DNA from: a virus
Reading direction: 5' to 3' (one strand)
DNA: 64,000 nt
IMG/VR virus record: IMGVR_UViG_3300017963_000025
Span: 1-64,000 of that record
Numbering within the stretch: position 1 is the stretch's first letter; each line of letters begins with the position of its first letter. Shown here one piece after another: positions 1-8,825 of this stretch. The translations under genes were made by a program, and so were the position numbers. A model generated the notes under the pieces. It made no database searches and had not been told where the DNA came from. It worked only from the letters and a program-made list of their open reading frames with translations.

Positions 1-1
1 C

Positions 2-1036
2 AATGAACCTGATGGGCCAAATGGGAGATTAAGAGGAATTTCTATCACAGACGCCGGTACGGGAACCGGGCATACCCTGACTCCGCAGTTTGTATATGAT
101 AACACTATCTGCATAGGTAACAACTCATTGCCAAATGTTTCTGACTCGGTATACTTCGGCGGTGATCACACAAAGTTCATTGTTGACGGGATGTCAGTTC
201 ATAATTCCATACATACTACGCCTACGGCTATTTCCGGGTATTGGTCCGCCTATTGTAAAACAGACACTAATTTTTATTATCAAGACGGTGCGGGGGCAGA
301 ACATCGGATTTTGTCAGCGGACGATATTCCGGACGGTACGGTGACCGGTGAGATGAAATATTGGAACGACACCAATTGGACCAATACCGGAAGCGGTTTG
401 GTGTGGCAAGACACCGCCGTTCGGTTGGATATTACCGGTACGGGAAACCAGTTTCGAATTTTGTACGACGGATCAAATCATACAACCTTGTCAACTGATG
501 TCGGTGGTAATTTCGTACTCACCGCCACCGGAAACAATATCACGTTGGTTGGTGACGCCGGTGTAATCATTGGAAACGGTGCGGCGGATACGGATTATGC
601 GCTTACATTTGACGGAGAAACAAATGACGGCGTAATTACGTGGTTGGAAGACGAGGCGGAATTTAATATAGACAGTGACACCCGTGTTGCGGCAAAATTC
701 AGGTCTGACGTATTGCGGATTACATCCTATATTACCCCTCCGGCATTGTCCACACATACGGACGACTATGCGCCCACAGGTATCGGCACCACGCAAATCA
801 TCATGTTGTCCTCCACGGCAAATATTGAATTGCGTGGTATCTTGGCGCAAAGCGGACATGTGATAAAATTGATAAACGTGGGGACGAGCGATATTAAATT
901 AAAAGCAGGCGCAACATCGTCATTGGAAGCAAATCGATTTGCCATGGTCGGCGATTTTACATTGCAGGATTATGATGTGGTTACCATATGGCATGATCCG
1001 AGTTTGAATCAGTGGCGATTAATATCGGTTACGTAA
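2..1036 (+). CDS. Tail fibre-like protein, C-terminal part (5' end outside window)
   Basis: The frame is open from the first bases of the window, so the start lies upstream and only the last 344 or so residues are visible. The visible part is rich in Gly, Thr, Asn and Asp with short repeated beta-strand-like segments (for example FRILYDGSNHTTL, ITLVGDAGVIIGNGAA), typical of phage tail fibres or other receptor-binding structural proteins. The last 90 residues resemble the terminal domain of many phage fibres, ending in a VVTIWHDPS..QWRLIS segment. No chaperone or enzymatic motif is visible. It is followed by a ribosome binding site and two small genes, suggesting the end of the tail module. 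The fibre assignment rests on composition and position and is an inference. Confidence 0.6.
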   Translation, partial: NEPDGPNGRLRGISITDAGTGTGHTLTPQFVYDNTICIGNNSLPNVSDSVYFGGDHTKFIVDGMSVHNSIHTTPTAISGYWSAYCKTDTNFYYQDGAGAEHRILSADDIPDGTVTGEMKYWNDTNWTNTGSGLVWQDTAVRLDITGTGNQFRILYDGSNHTTLSTDVGGNFVLTATGNNITLVGDAGVIIGNGAADTDYALTFDGETNDGVITWLEDEAEFNIDSDTRVAAKFRSDVLRITSYITPPALSTHTDDYAPTGIGTTQIIMLSSTANIELRGILAQSGHVIKLINVGTSDIKLKAGATSSLEANRFAMVGDFTLQDYDVVTIWHDPSLNQWRLISVT

Positions 1037-1053
1037 AAAGGAGAGATTAAAAA

Positions 1054-1338
1054 ATGGCACTCATTAATGAACAAAAAACACAGTTTATGACGGACATTCG
1101 GGCAATCGCGGATTTGATGGTACTGGTACGTGAACGTGCCAGAGCATTGGATCAAAAATGGAACAGTCTGGCCTTTGGTTCCGGCGGAGCAAACGAATTT
1201 GTTGCGGCAGACCTAACCGGCAGTCTGTTTGATGGTTTGGGTATTACCAACCTGACTAATGTGGTAACCACGTTACAAGCATTCGAAACGTGGTTTAATG
1301 CGGGCCATGATGATAATATTGAGAAAGTGAGGGCATAA
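1054..1338 (+). CDS. Small protein of unknown function downstream of tail fibre
   Basis: This 94-residue protein starts at an ATG with an AAAAGGAGAG ribosome binding site. The first half is helical and charged (IRAIADLMVLVRERARALDQKW), the second half is mixed. Two bases separate its stop from the next ATG, so the two are probably cotranslated. It may be a tail accessory or fibre assembly factor because of its position; no family motif is recognised. Confidence 0.7.
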   Translation: MALINEQKTQFMTDIRAIADLMVLVRERARALDQKWNSLAFGSGGANEFVAADLTGSLFDGLGITNLTNVVTTLQAFETWFNAGHDDNIEKVRA

Positions 1339-1339
1339 T

Positions 1340-1681
1340 ATGGGTTACCAAGACAGGTCGGAATACGCGGAAAACAATATGGCCTTTAGGACACAGATAC
1401 GGTATGCAATGCAAAATGCCGCACAAATGATTATGGGGGAAGCACCTTCTACCGAGCATCACCAAGAAAGGTGTGATTTTGCGCTTATTGTTATGAGGAA
1501 TGGTTATAACGTGAATTCAATCACGTTGGTCATAACTACCAATGGTACGGTCGGTGCGGCAATTGACGGAACAACGGATCACTCAAATCCGGATGCGCCA
1601 AACGTGGTATCCGATACTGACACACAAAATGCCGTGAATTCCCTGTGGAATCATTGGGCGGGGATAATTACCACGACATAA
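1340..1681 (+). CDS. Small protein of unknown function, tail module end
   Basis: This 113-residue protein begins one base after the previous stop codon. It has a helical N-terminus (RTQIRYAMQNAAQMIMGE) and a Thr/Asn/Asp-rich C-terminus. No motif is recognised. Coupling to the preceding gene suggests a shared structural or assembly role. Confidence 0.65.
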   Translation: MGYQDRSEYAENNMAFRTQIRYAMQNAAQMIMGEAPSTEHHQERCDFALIVMRNGYNVNSITLVITTNGTVGAAIDGTTDHSNPDAPNVVSDTDTQNAVNSLWNHWAGIITTT

Positions 1682-1762
1682 CCCGGATCGTTGCATGTTT
1701 TCCCAAAACGTGTTAAACAATGATTATGGCAATAAACAGATAACAAAGGACAAGAGGTGTTT

Positions 1763-2068
1763 ATGAACGTTAATTTCAACGTAAAATTAGAAACACTTGA
1801 TGGAGAGCCACTACGGGTGAATGATGAAGATTGTTTTCTGAAAAACATCTGTGTTAGTGTACTGCGGGTAACGGATGAAAAATTGGATGCCTGGGAACAA
1901 ATCCGCCGATACGAACTTATGAAGACGATCCATAAATCGGACGGACCCATTGATGTTTCGATTGAGGATTTGAATTTGATCAAACAATTGGTTACGGATA
2001 TCGAGGGGAAAAAAGATATTATCCTCAATGGACAGGTGCTACACTTGCTTGAACACTCAAACGAGTAA
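1763..2068 (+). CDS. Small protein of unknown function
   Basis: The ATG at 1763 is chosen because an AAGAGG ribosome binding site lies at the right distance; an in-frame GTG six bases upstream overlaps that site. The 101-residue product is acidic and mixed alpha/beta (MNVNFNVKLETLDGEPL). This looks like the small phage protein type that carries a beta hairpin followed by helices, but no family is assigned. Its stop codon abuts the first copy of the 18-bp palindrome. Confidence 0.65.
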   Translation: MNVNFNVKLETLDGEPLRVNDEDCFLKNICVSVLRVTDEKLDAWEQIRRYELMKTIHKSDGPIDVSIEDLNLIKQLVTDIEGKKDIILNGQVLHLLEHSNE

Positions 2069-2086
2069 TCCGCAAACGTTTGCGGA
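2069..2086. repeat. 18-bp palindrome copy 1 (exact)
   Basis: This is an exact TCCGCAAACGTTTGCGGA. It starts immediately after a TAA stop and ends two bases before a TTGACA -35 box. Confidence 0.95.
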
Positions 2087-2088
2087 CA

Positions 2089-2117
2089 TTGACACTTGCA
2101 CAATACGGTGTTATCCT
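2089..2117 (+). promoter_or_regulatory. Sigma70-type promoter upstream of the 2159 gene
   Basis: TTGACA and TATCCT are separated by 17 bp, and the spacer ends in GGTGT as in other promoters of this genome. The predicted start, around 2124, falls inside the left arm of the terminator hairpin that follows, so transcripts from this promoter would escape it while readthrough from upstream would be stopped. Confidence 0.7.
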
Positions 2118-2158
2118 ATCCCCCGTTGGTTAGTCATTTCTTACACGGGGGATTTTTT
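2118..2158 (+). terminator. Rho-independent terminator overlapping promoter start
   Basis: The arms ATCCCCCGT (2118-2126) and ACGGGGGAT (2145-2153) can pair and are followed by a run of T. The GGGGG of the right arm also serves as ribosome binding site for the ATG at 2159. Confidence 0.7.
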
Positions 2159-2896
2159 ATGGAAGACACGGAAAAACGAAAACGGATAATCAAAGTCATG
2201 CTGAACACCACCCCGAAAAATTGGAAAACCACATTTGAAAATTTGGAGTGTTTGGATTGGGCAATCGGTATGGGTGTAATCACTGACAAGGGACGGATTA
2301 CCAAGGAGGGAAAGGCGATGCTGGCGGGTGCGAAACAGAGGGCAGACGAACTGTTACGGGGTGTCCTATTAAATGAGCGGTATGTCAAAGACGCACCTCC
2401 GAACAAATGGTATTATGGCGGTTTTACCACAAAAGGCGGAAAAACCGTAAATTGGGTACAATCCGGGGGACTGCTTCTGTTGAAGGACAAAAAAGAAATT
2501 CGGGACCGATTCAGAACGGACAATCTTCGGTTTTTGAAAGCAAAAGAACAGGATATCACCGACAAGCTAAACCGGTATTTAGCCGGGGAATGGCACCGGA
2601 CCACCCCGTTTGTTTGGCAAACGCATTTCCTAAATGAGATTAGTCTGATTTGGATGAAGAGAAACGTGCTTGTATCACCGGATGAGCAAAACGAAACCGA
2701 ACCGGATATTAATCTTATTCCGATTCAATCCGCTTACTACGACACCGTTGTCCGTATGGGTGCCGCCCATTTTGAAACACGGGATAAAAAAGAGGGAGAG
2801 AACATGCGGCTTGTTCGGGCATCAGGCAACGGGGTGTTTGCCATTATTGCCGAATACAGTATTGCCGGTCTTCCGATGCCAACAACGGGGGTGTAA
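2159..2896 (+). CDS. Protein of unknown function upstream of DNA polymerase
   Basis: The ATG at 2159 follows the hairpin and its G-rich ribosome binding site; a longer frame upstream would run through promoter and terminator and is rejected. The 245-residue protein is basic in the first 150 residues and mixed afterwards. It has its own promoter and lies three bases before the polymerase gene, so it probably acts in DNA metabolism. No motif is recognised. The C-terminal stretch (ASGNGVFAIIAEYSIAG) is glycine and aliphatic rich. Confidence 0.7.
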   Translation: MEDTEKRKRIIKVMLNTTPKNWKTTFENLECLDWAIGMGVITDKGRITKEGKAMLAGAKQRADELLRGVLLNERYVKDAPPNKWYYGGFTTKGGKTVNWVQSGGLLLLKDKKEIRDRFRTDNLRFLKAKEQDITDKLNRYLAGEWHRTTPFVWQTHFLNEISLIWMKRNVLVSPDEQNETEPDINLIPIQSAYYDTVVRMGAAHFETRDKKEGENMRLVRASGNGVFAIIAEYSIAGLPMPTTGV

Positions 2897-2899
2897 TCA

Positions 2900-5500
2900 A
2901 TGTGCTTGCAGAGCGAATGCGAACTTTACCCAAACAACCATGTCAAAGTACCGTATATCCGTGGGGATAACGGTATCATTTTTTACGGGGAATATCCGGG
3001 ATTCGAAGAGGAACGCCAACGGCTCCCCTTTGTCGGGGAATCCGGACAAATGGCGGCGGCATGTTTTCACGAGGCGGGATTGGATTGGAACCGAACAGCA
3101 AAGATGAACGCGCTACGGTGCAGAATTGACAAGGGAAAATTTTCGGATGGCCGTCTTACCAAAATGATCAAATGTTGTCGCGCCAACACGACGGAGGCAA
3201 TTGCCGCATTGGCCCCCCGTATCATCATCATGGCCGGAAATCTGGCCCTGAAACAACTGACCGGCCGATCCGGTATTACGGCAAACAAAGGGAAGTGGTT
3301 CCGGTCCAAGGACATCGACAATTGCTGGCTATTCCCGGTGAACAACCCGGCGTACATTTGCCGAAATCCACACTTGAAACCCGCGTACATTACCGCCCTG
3401 AACGTGGTAAGGGCGGCTGTTGAAAACAATTTCCAACCGGTGACGGAAATCACCGGCGCATCCTACCAAGAAATACAAAGTTTGAAATCGGAAACCACAA
3501 TTTTTACCGACACCAATGTTTTGATCGGACTGGATACGGAAACCCAGGGGATCAATTGGAATGATCCGAATTTTGTTCCCATATCCTTCTCGGTATCACC
3601 GGTAACAGGGGTGGGGTATGACATTGTGTTGTTTGAGGAAAACGAACAAAGGAATACGCATCAAATTCTCGAATCACTCCGGGGAAAAGTGAACCGGGCG
3701 GACTATCTTTGGCGAACAATCCGGTGGATGAGAAACGGTGAGCCAACGGACGTGCATGTCCGACCGGCATCCGGTTTCATGAGAAAAGTGACCGAGCTAT
3801 GGGAATTGGTAGAGAGTGACCGGATTAAAAAGGTGTTAATGAATGCGAACTATGACTACCACGTATTTGATACCTTGTTTATGGGCGTGTTCGGAAAAAT
3901 ACCCCGGTATCGCGGCTTTGTGGCGGATGTTCAGGCCAATGCCAACCTGATTGATGAAAATCAGTTTGTCAAACCGAATCTGGTATCCCTCCAACTCTCG
4001 TTCACAGACATCACCTCTGCGTATGATCACGCGTTTTCACAAGATTACGACAAAGCGGACATGCTGGCCGTCCCACGGAAACCTCGTGCCTATTATGCGG
4101 CGGCGGACAGTGACACCACCCGGCGGGTGTTCCTCTCTCAATGGAACGTGTTGAATCGGTATCCAAAGCTAAAAAACTACGCGTTAAAATTTACGGTTCC
4201 CACCCTGAACAGTCTGCGGGTGATGGAACGGAACGGCGCACAGGTGGATACCGATCGGTTGCCACGGATGACGGATCGGATGATCTCCACTATGGAAGCA
4301 TACGCCTCTGACATGCTAAAATTGGTGCCAAAAAAGATAAGAAAGCGCCATGAAAATCAGGAGAAATTCACCCGAAAAAAATTTCTCCTGGATATTATGC
4401 TGAACGGTTTCGGAATTAAGTGGAAAAAGAAGTCTCAGAAAACTGGGGAACCCGCATTTGACAAAGAGGTGCGAAAACTCCTGTTGGACCGGGCCACTGG
4501 GGATTGTCTAGAATTTTTGAATCTGTACGGACAATGGCAGGAAACCCACACCTTTGTTACCAGATACCTGAACGGGTTCAAAAAGGCGATTCACGTGGAC
4601 AATCGTATTCACACCAAATTTTCACTGGCCACCACGGTCACCGGCCGGGTGGCATCCTCTGACCCAAACATGCAGAACATCCCAAAGCGGTCCAAACTGG
4701 CAAAAGAAATCCGGTCCCTTATAATACCCCGTCCCGGCTATGTGCTGATGGCGGCGGACGAGTCACAATCCGAATTGCGGTGGATTACATTCCTGTCCGG
4801 TGATCCGGAAATGCACCGGGTGTATCGGGACGGGGGGGACATCCACCTGGAAACCGCCATGTCGATGGCACGACAAATGGAAAAAGAATGGTCGTCCTTG
4901 TCAGAGGATGAAAAAAAAGACATCCGCACCAAAGCAAAGCCGGTAAATTTCGGAGTGGTGTATCTGATCTCCCCGGAGGGATTGAAAACCGATGCAAAGA
5001 CCTCCTATGGTGCGGATATTTCGTTGGAGGATGCGGAAAGCTATATCCGCGCATTCTTCAATAAGTATCGAAATATTCCGTTATACCATCAGAATATGAT
5101 CGCGTTTGCCCAGAAATACGGATACGTTGAATCGGTATTGGGCCGACGACGACGATTGCCAGACATTCGGTCGGACAATATTCGGTTTCGGTCGGATGCG
5201 GAACGACGCGCGGTCAATTTCCCGATTCAGGGACCATCTTCCGATACGGTGCTGATTGCGTTGAATATGATCGAGGATACCGGGTATGATCCGGACGAAT
5301 TCCGTCCGGTACTGTTTATCCACGACGAACTGGTGGCAGAGGTACGGGAGGATAAAATTGATCATTACGCCCACCTGATGAAATGGGCGCTAACCAACCC
5401 AAACATTGTATTCAAACGGGATTTCGGGTTCGAGATGCCGGTCAAACTTGAATCGGATGTTAAAATCGGGTATAATCTGAGTGAGATGGCAGACCTCTGA
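2900..5500 (+). CDS. Family A DNA polymerase with N-terminal uracil-DNA-glycosylase-like domain
   Basis: The 866-residue protein has three parts. Residues 1-185 resemble family 4/5 uracil-DNA glycosylases: a GEYPGFEEE loop, LPFVGESGQ, a conserved MNALRCR strand and a NNPAY motif in place of the usual HPA. Residues 200-400 are a DnaQ-like 3'-5' exonuclease with DTETQG, NANYDYHVFD and YAAADSD. Residues 430-866 are the polymerase: DPNMQNIP, motif A DESQSELR (normally DYSQIELR), the O-helix region KAKPVNFGVVY and motif C HDELVAEV. It replicates phage DNA; the front domain could detect or remove uracil, or simply bind DNA. The changed HPA residue leaves glycosylase activity uncertain. The start ATG follows the previous gene by three bases. 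Confidence 0.93.
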   Translation: MCLQSECELYPNNHVKVPYIRGDNGIIFYGEYPGFEEERQRLPFVGESGQMAAACFHEAGLDWNRTAKMNALRCRIDKGKFSDGRLTKMIKCCRANTTEAIAALAPRIIIMAGNLALKQLTGRSGITANKGKWFRSKDIDNCWLFPVNNPAYICRNPHLKPAYITALNVVRAAVENNFQPVTEITGASYQEIQSLKSETTIFTDTNVLIGLDTETQGINWNDPNFVPISFSVSPVTGVGYDIVLFEENEQRNTHQILESLRGKVNRADYLWRTIRWMRNGEPTDVHVRPASGFMRKVTELWELVESDRIKKVLMNANYDYHVFDTLFMGVFGKIPRYRGFVADVQANANLIDENQFVKPNLVSLQLSFTDITSAYDHAFSQDYDKADMLAVPRKPRAYYAAADSDTTRRVFLSQWNVLNRYPKLKNYALKFTVPTLNSLRVMERNGAQVDTDRLPRMTDRMISTMEAYASDMLKLVPKKIRKRHENQEKFTRKKFLLDIMLNGFGIKWKKKSQKTGEPAFDKEVRKLLLDRATGDCLEFLNLYGQWQETHTFVTRYLNGFKKAIHVDNRIHTKFSLATTVTGRVASSDPNMQNIPKRSKLAKEIRSLIIPRPGYVLMAADESQSELRWITFLSGDPEMHRVYRDGGDIHLETAMSMARQMEKEWSSLSEDEKKDIRTKAKPVNFGVVYLISPEGLKTDAKTSYGADISLEDAESYIRAFFNKYRNIPLYHQNMIAFAQKYGYVESVLGRRRRLPDIRSDNIRFRSDAERRAVNFPIQGPSSDTVLIALNMIEDTGYDPDEFRPVLFIHDELVAEVREDKIDHYAHLMKWALTNPNIVFKRDFGFEMPVKLESDVKIGYNLSEMADL

Positions 5501-5513
5501 TAGGAGCATACCA

Positions 5514-7283
5514 ATGGACGAAAACACAAAACGCCGCGAGGAAAAAACCAAACGACGGGCACTTACGAAAGCCCTGGTAAAGCAAACACAGAAAGAAATT
5601 TCGGCATACCGGGAAAAAAGAGACGCGGTACTCTCCCAACAGATAGAAGCCGAAGCCCCCGAATTTCCCATGGAACGAGTGGGAAACAATATTTTCCTGA
5701 CACCTCCCTATGATCCCCATGAACTTTACGCATGGGCGATACGCTGTGACATTGTGAAGGCGTGTACGGATGCCATGGTCCAAAATGTGGACGGGTTCGG
5801 ATACAAACTGGTGTATCTTGGGGACGACACCACTGTGGATGAGGATGACCCAGAAAAAGAACGTATCAAAAATATTCTGGACCAAGCGAACGAATACCAA
5901 TCATTCACGACCATCCGCAAACGTTTGCGGACGGACTTGGAGGTAATCGGATACGGCGGGATTGAGGTGGTGCGTTACACCGGGGGAGAAATTTTTCTGT
6001 ATCCGATCAAAGCTGTCAATCTGAGAATGACCCAAAAACTCGCCCCTGAAATCCCGGTAAAAATCAATATTAAGCGGGATGGAAAAATTGTAACACTGAC
6101 TGTGAACCGAAAATTCCGGAAATTCGCCCAGGTACGAAGTGATGGTAAAATACGGTATTTCAAAGAATTTGGTGATCCCCGATACCTGAATAAAACCACC
6201 GGGGAATATTTTGACACACCCATCGCACCGGAACAAAATTCCACGGAAATCTGGTTCTTTCGGCATGACTTCGGGGTCAGTGCTTACGGATGCCCACCAT
6301 GGGTCGCCGCAATACTGGATGTCATGGGTCGGTACAAGTCCAAATATATCAACATGGACCTGATGGATTCACAGGGTATCCCCCCGATGCTGATCACCGT
6401 TTCAAACGGGTCACTGACAGACGAGTCCTATGAGGAATTGCAAATCATCCTAGACGCGTTTCGGGGCTATCAGAATTTCAATCGGATTGCCTGTCTCGAA
6501 TCCGAATTTGCGGATACCAGCATTGACGGCACCTCCGGCAGTGGCAATGCAAAAATCGAATTAAAGAACATGGTGGCCTTTCGACAATCCGATCTGATGT
6601 TCAAGGGCTACCTGAAACAAACCGGGGAGGATATTCGCCACACCCGCCGCATCCCCGATCTTTATCTCGGAATATCAGAATCATATACACATGCCACTTC
6701 GAAAGCTGCCCAAGCGGTGGCCGAAGAGCAGGTGTTCATCCCGGAACGTAAAGAATTTGACGAACGGTTCCATTTGGAATTCACCATACCGGAGTTGAAT
6801 GTGCGAAATTGGAAAATGGTGTCAAAAGGCCCGCAGATTGTCGGTGCCTCCCAGATCACCCAGGGGGTAAACGCGTTCAAAGACGCGCTGACTGTAAACT
6901 CTGCCATTGATTTGGCCAACACCGCATTCGGCACTGAAATGAGCCATTTCAGAGAGGAGTGGGCAAAATACCCCATTTCCCTCGTGATGGAATGGATCAA
7001 GCTCGGCAAGATCGATATGCACAGTAAGGTGGATCAAAGTATCACGGATACGATACCGGATAACACGGAACCTCCCCCGGACATGCCGGAGGATTTGCCG
7101 GACAATCAGCAAGAATTATTGAAAGCACTATATAATATTCGGTGCCGGATGGATGATATCTTTAAAAACGATGGCGAAAATTACGCGGCGGAAGAAATGC
7201 TCCCCGACATAATCAAAAATGCCATGCGGTTTATGGCCGACGTGGGAGAGGAGTTGGCATCCTATGACTCGACCGATATTTAA
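5514..7283 (+). CDS. Phage portal protein (PBSX/HK97 type)
   Basis: This 589-residue protein forms the ring at the capsid vertex through which DNA enters. Diagnostic segments are AIRCDIVKACTDAMVQNV near residue 75, DLEVIGYGGIEVVR near 140, and the HDFGVSAYGCPPW...MDLMDSQGIPPMLI region around 245-300, which match PBSX-type portals. The ATG at 5514 is preceded by TAGGAG. Codons 134-139 (IRKRLR) are encoded by a full copy of the 18-bp palindrome, inside a stretch that looks native to portals. The gene sits between DNA polymerase and a Mu-F protein, about 22 kb before the large terminase, an unusual separation. Confidence 0.9.
   Translation: MDENTKRREEKTKRRALTKALVKQTQKEISAYREKRDAVLSQQIEAEAPEFPMERVGNNIFLTPPYDPHELYAWAIRCDIVKACTDAMVQNVDGFGYKLVYLGDDTTVDEDDPEKERIKNILDQANEYQSFTTIRKRLRTDLEVIGYGGIEVVRYTGGEIFLYPIKAVNLRMTQKLAPEIPVKINIKRDGKIVTLTVNRKFRKFAQVRSDGKIRYFKEFGDPRYLNKTTGEYFDTPIAPEQNSTEIWFFRHDFGVSAYGCPPWVAAILDVMGRYKSKYINMDLMDSQGIPPMLITVSNGSLTDESYEELQIILDAFRGYQNFNRIACLESEFADTSIDGTSGSGNAKIELKNMVAFRQSDLMFKGYLKQTGEDIRHTRRIPDLYLGISESYTHATSKAAQAVAEEQVFIPERKEFDERFHLEFTIPELNVRNWKMVSKGPQIVGASQITQGVNAFKDALTVNSAIDLANTAFGTEMSHFREEWAKYPISLVMEWIKLGKIDMHSKVDQSITDTIPDNTEPPPDMPEDLPDNQQELLKALYNIRCRMDDIFKNDGENYAAEEMLPDIIKNAMRFMADVGEELASYDSTDI
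5914..5931. repeat. 18-bp palindrome copy 2 (exact, inside portal gene)
   Basis: This exact copy lies within the portal coding sequence and is read as IRKRLR. Confidence 0.95.
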
Positions 7284-8154
7284 AGCGGATGTAAGGACCG
7301 AACGGTGGGGTGCCACTACTATGGCATTGTTTGCAAATCTCCGCAAAATTTGGCGGGAGCATTACATCAAACCGGTGGGCCGAATTACCAACGCGTTTGA
7401 CTTCAACCCGAATACCGGACGATACAATGTGGACGAAGAGGCCATTCGAAAAAATATGGCGCAAATCCGGAACAAATCCGCCATGGTATGGAATGCGTCC
7501 GCGCCCTATGTCAAAAAAGCATTTGGGAACGCCACCAAAAAGGGACTGAAACATTTTACAGACCAACAGGCCAAAACCAAATCCGTGTTCGTGTCAAAAC
7601 TGAACCAGGCGGATTGGGACCGGTTGGTGGAAACATCGCTCACGAATCATATGGAATTATTTACCCGCGAATTTCCCGACCGAATTTTGGGTCCGGAGGT
7701 GGAGCGGTTGGTCAATCTGTTTGTCAGTCGGGCGGAAACGGATATTGCGGCAATTGCCACGGTACAGGAACGTATCCGACGACTGGACCAAATGCTGTCC
7801 GGTTATCTTTACGACCTGACCGACGTTACCGTTGGAAGGGCGTGGAACTTCGCAGGGATCAACATGGCCTATGATACCGGCGTGGTTCGCGCGATGATCG
7901 TGGCAATACTGGACGCACTGACGTGTCAGGTGTGCGTCCGGTTACATGGAAAACGGATAGACGTGGCCGCCATGTACAACCGGGCCAACGCGTTTCTGAA
8001 CGCGGACTACGCCAACGCCACCGACGTGGCCAGTGGGTGGCCGTTTCCGCGTATTGCCGACGTGGACAACGTATCCCCCCGAATTATTGAGGCAAGGGGA
8101 TACCTTCCCATGTTTCACAACAAATGCCGGTGTGACATTGTTTTTTTATGGTAA
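7264..8154 (+). CDS. Mu-F/SPP1 gp7-like minor head protein
   Basis: The 296-residue protein ends with the Mu-F signature: DALTCQVCVRLHGKRIDV followed by P.FHNKCRCDIVF, with Cys and His spaced as in the family. Such proteins bind the portal and sit inside the procapsid. The chosen ATG overlaps the end of the portal gene and follows a GAGAGGAG site; another ATG at 7321 is possible. The genes are translationally coupled, which fits a portal partner. Confidence 0.87.
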   Translation: MTRPIFKADVRTERWGATTMALFANLRKIWREHYIKPVGRITNAFDFNPNTGRYNVDEEAIRKNMAQIRNKSAMVWNASAPYVKKAFGNATKKGLKHFTDQQAKTKSVFVSKLNQADWDRLVETSLTNHMELFTREFPDRILGPEVERLVNLFVSRAETDIAAIATVQERIRRLDQMLSGYLYDLTDVTVGRAWNFAGINMAYDTGVVRAMIVAILDALTCQVCVRLHGKRIDVAAMYNRANAFLNADYANATDVASGWPFPRIADVDNVSPRIIEARGYLPMFHNKCRCDIVFLW

Positions 8155-8155
8155 A

Positions 8156-8173
8156 TCCGCAAACGTTTGCGGA
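8156..8173. repeat. 18-bp palindrome copy 3 (exact)
   Basis: This exact copy begins one base after the stop of the Mu-F gene and ends directly before the ribosome binding site of the next gene. Confidence 0.95.
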
Positions 8174-8186
8174 GAGAGGGGGAATT

Positions 8187-8354
8187 GTGGAATTGTCCAA
8201 ACAAAAAATACTGACACCGCAAGAGAAACAATGCCCCTATTGCGGACAGATCATCCAGTATTCGAAAAATCCGTTCAGGCTCATTCGCACCGGAAATTGC
8301 GTTCATTATTACTATGACCCGTTTGGTGGTGACATCGTATTCAAAGAAGGGTAG
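8187..8354 (+). CDS. Small zinc-ribbon protein
   Basis: The GTG at 8187 follows a GAGAGGGGG site. The 55-residue product has one CPYCGQII knuckle near the start and a later single Cys, so metal binding is plausible but incomplete. It lies between the Mu-F gene and the lysin. An earlier ATG would put the palindrome into the coding region and lacks a ribosome binding site. Confidence 0.6.
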   Translation: MELSKQKILTPQEKQCPYCGQIIQYSKNPFRLIRTGNCVHYYYDPFGGDIVFKEG

Positions 8355-8359
8355 ACCAA

Positions 8360-8719
8360 ATGTCGTTACAATATTTCAGTATCAACGAATTTCGATGCAA
8401 ATGCGGATGTGGAATGAATCGTATCAGCATGGATTTTGTCACCCGCTTGGATTGCGCCAGAAAACTGGCCGGGGTGCCGTTCGTCATCACCTCCGGATGC
8501 CGATGTCCGACGCATAATCGTGCGGTGGGCGGATCCGCATATTCGTCCCACATGAGGGGGTTGGCGGCGGATATCCGATGTCGGGGAGACGCGGATCGGT
8601 TTCATATTCTAAACGGTCTGATCCGTGCCGGATTTACCCGTATCGGTGTCGGGTCTGACTTTATCCATGTAGATGCCGACACGCGAAAACGGGACGAAAT
8701 TATCTGGGTGTATCGGTAA
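8360..8719 (+). CDS. Peptidase M15 family endolysin
   Basis: This 119-residue enzyme belongs to the D-Ala-D-Ala carboxypeptidase-like M15 family and cuts cell-wall peptides. The core motif SSHMRGLAADIR (about residues 64-75) holds the zinc-binding His and Asp, and a later DFIHVDAD supplies the second His. A Cys-rich N-terminus (FRCKCGCGM) is common in phage members. The length is normal for a single-domain lysin. No holin is adjacent, although a two-helix membrane protein occurs at 20442 and another membrane protein at 32759. Confidence 0.9.
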   Translation: MSLQYFSINEFRCKCGCGMNRISMDFVTRLDCARKLAGVPFVITSGCRCPTHNRAVGGSAYSSHMRGLAADIRCRGDADRFHILNGLIRAGFTRIGVGSDFIHVDADTRKRDEIIWVYR

Positions 8720-8729
8720 CCAATCTTAT

Positions 8730-8801
8730 CGCGGCGTGGGGGAGTGGTCACCCTGCAAGGCTCATGCCCTTGCGACGCAGGTTCGAATCCTGCCGCCGCC
8801 A
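8730..8801 (+). tRNA. tRNA with CAT anticodon (Met or Ile2 type)
   Basis: A cloverleaf can be drawn: acceptor CGCGGCG/CGCCGCC with a C1-C72 mismatch, D-stem GGGG/CCCT, anticodon stem CAAGG/CCTTG with loop CTCATGC, and T-stem GCAGG/CCTGC around TTCGAAT. Discriminator A is followed by TCA, so CCA is not encoded. The mismatch at position 1-72 recalls initiator tRNAs, but the anticodon stem lacks their three G-C pairs. CAT may decode Met, or Ile after lysidine modification. Confidence 0.85.
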
Positions 8802-8825
8802 TCAAACTTAAAAAGAGGTGTGACA

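Noticed and set aside
7339-7356. Text CTCCGCAAAATTTGGCGG in the Mu-F gene
   Set aside because: It has several mismatches in the core and no palindromic symmetry; not counted as a copy.
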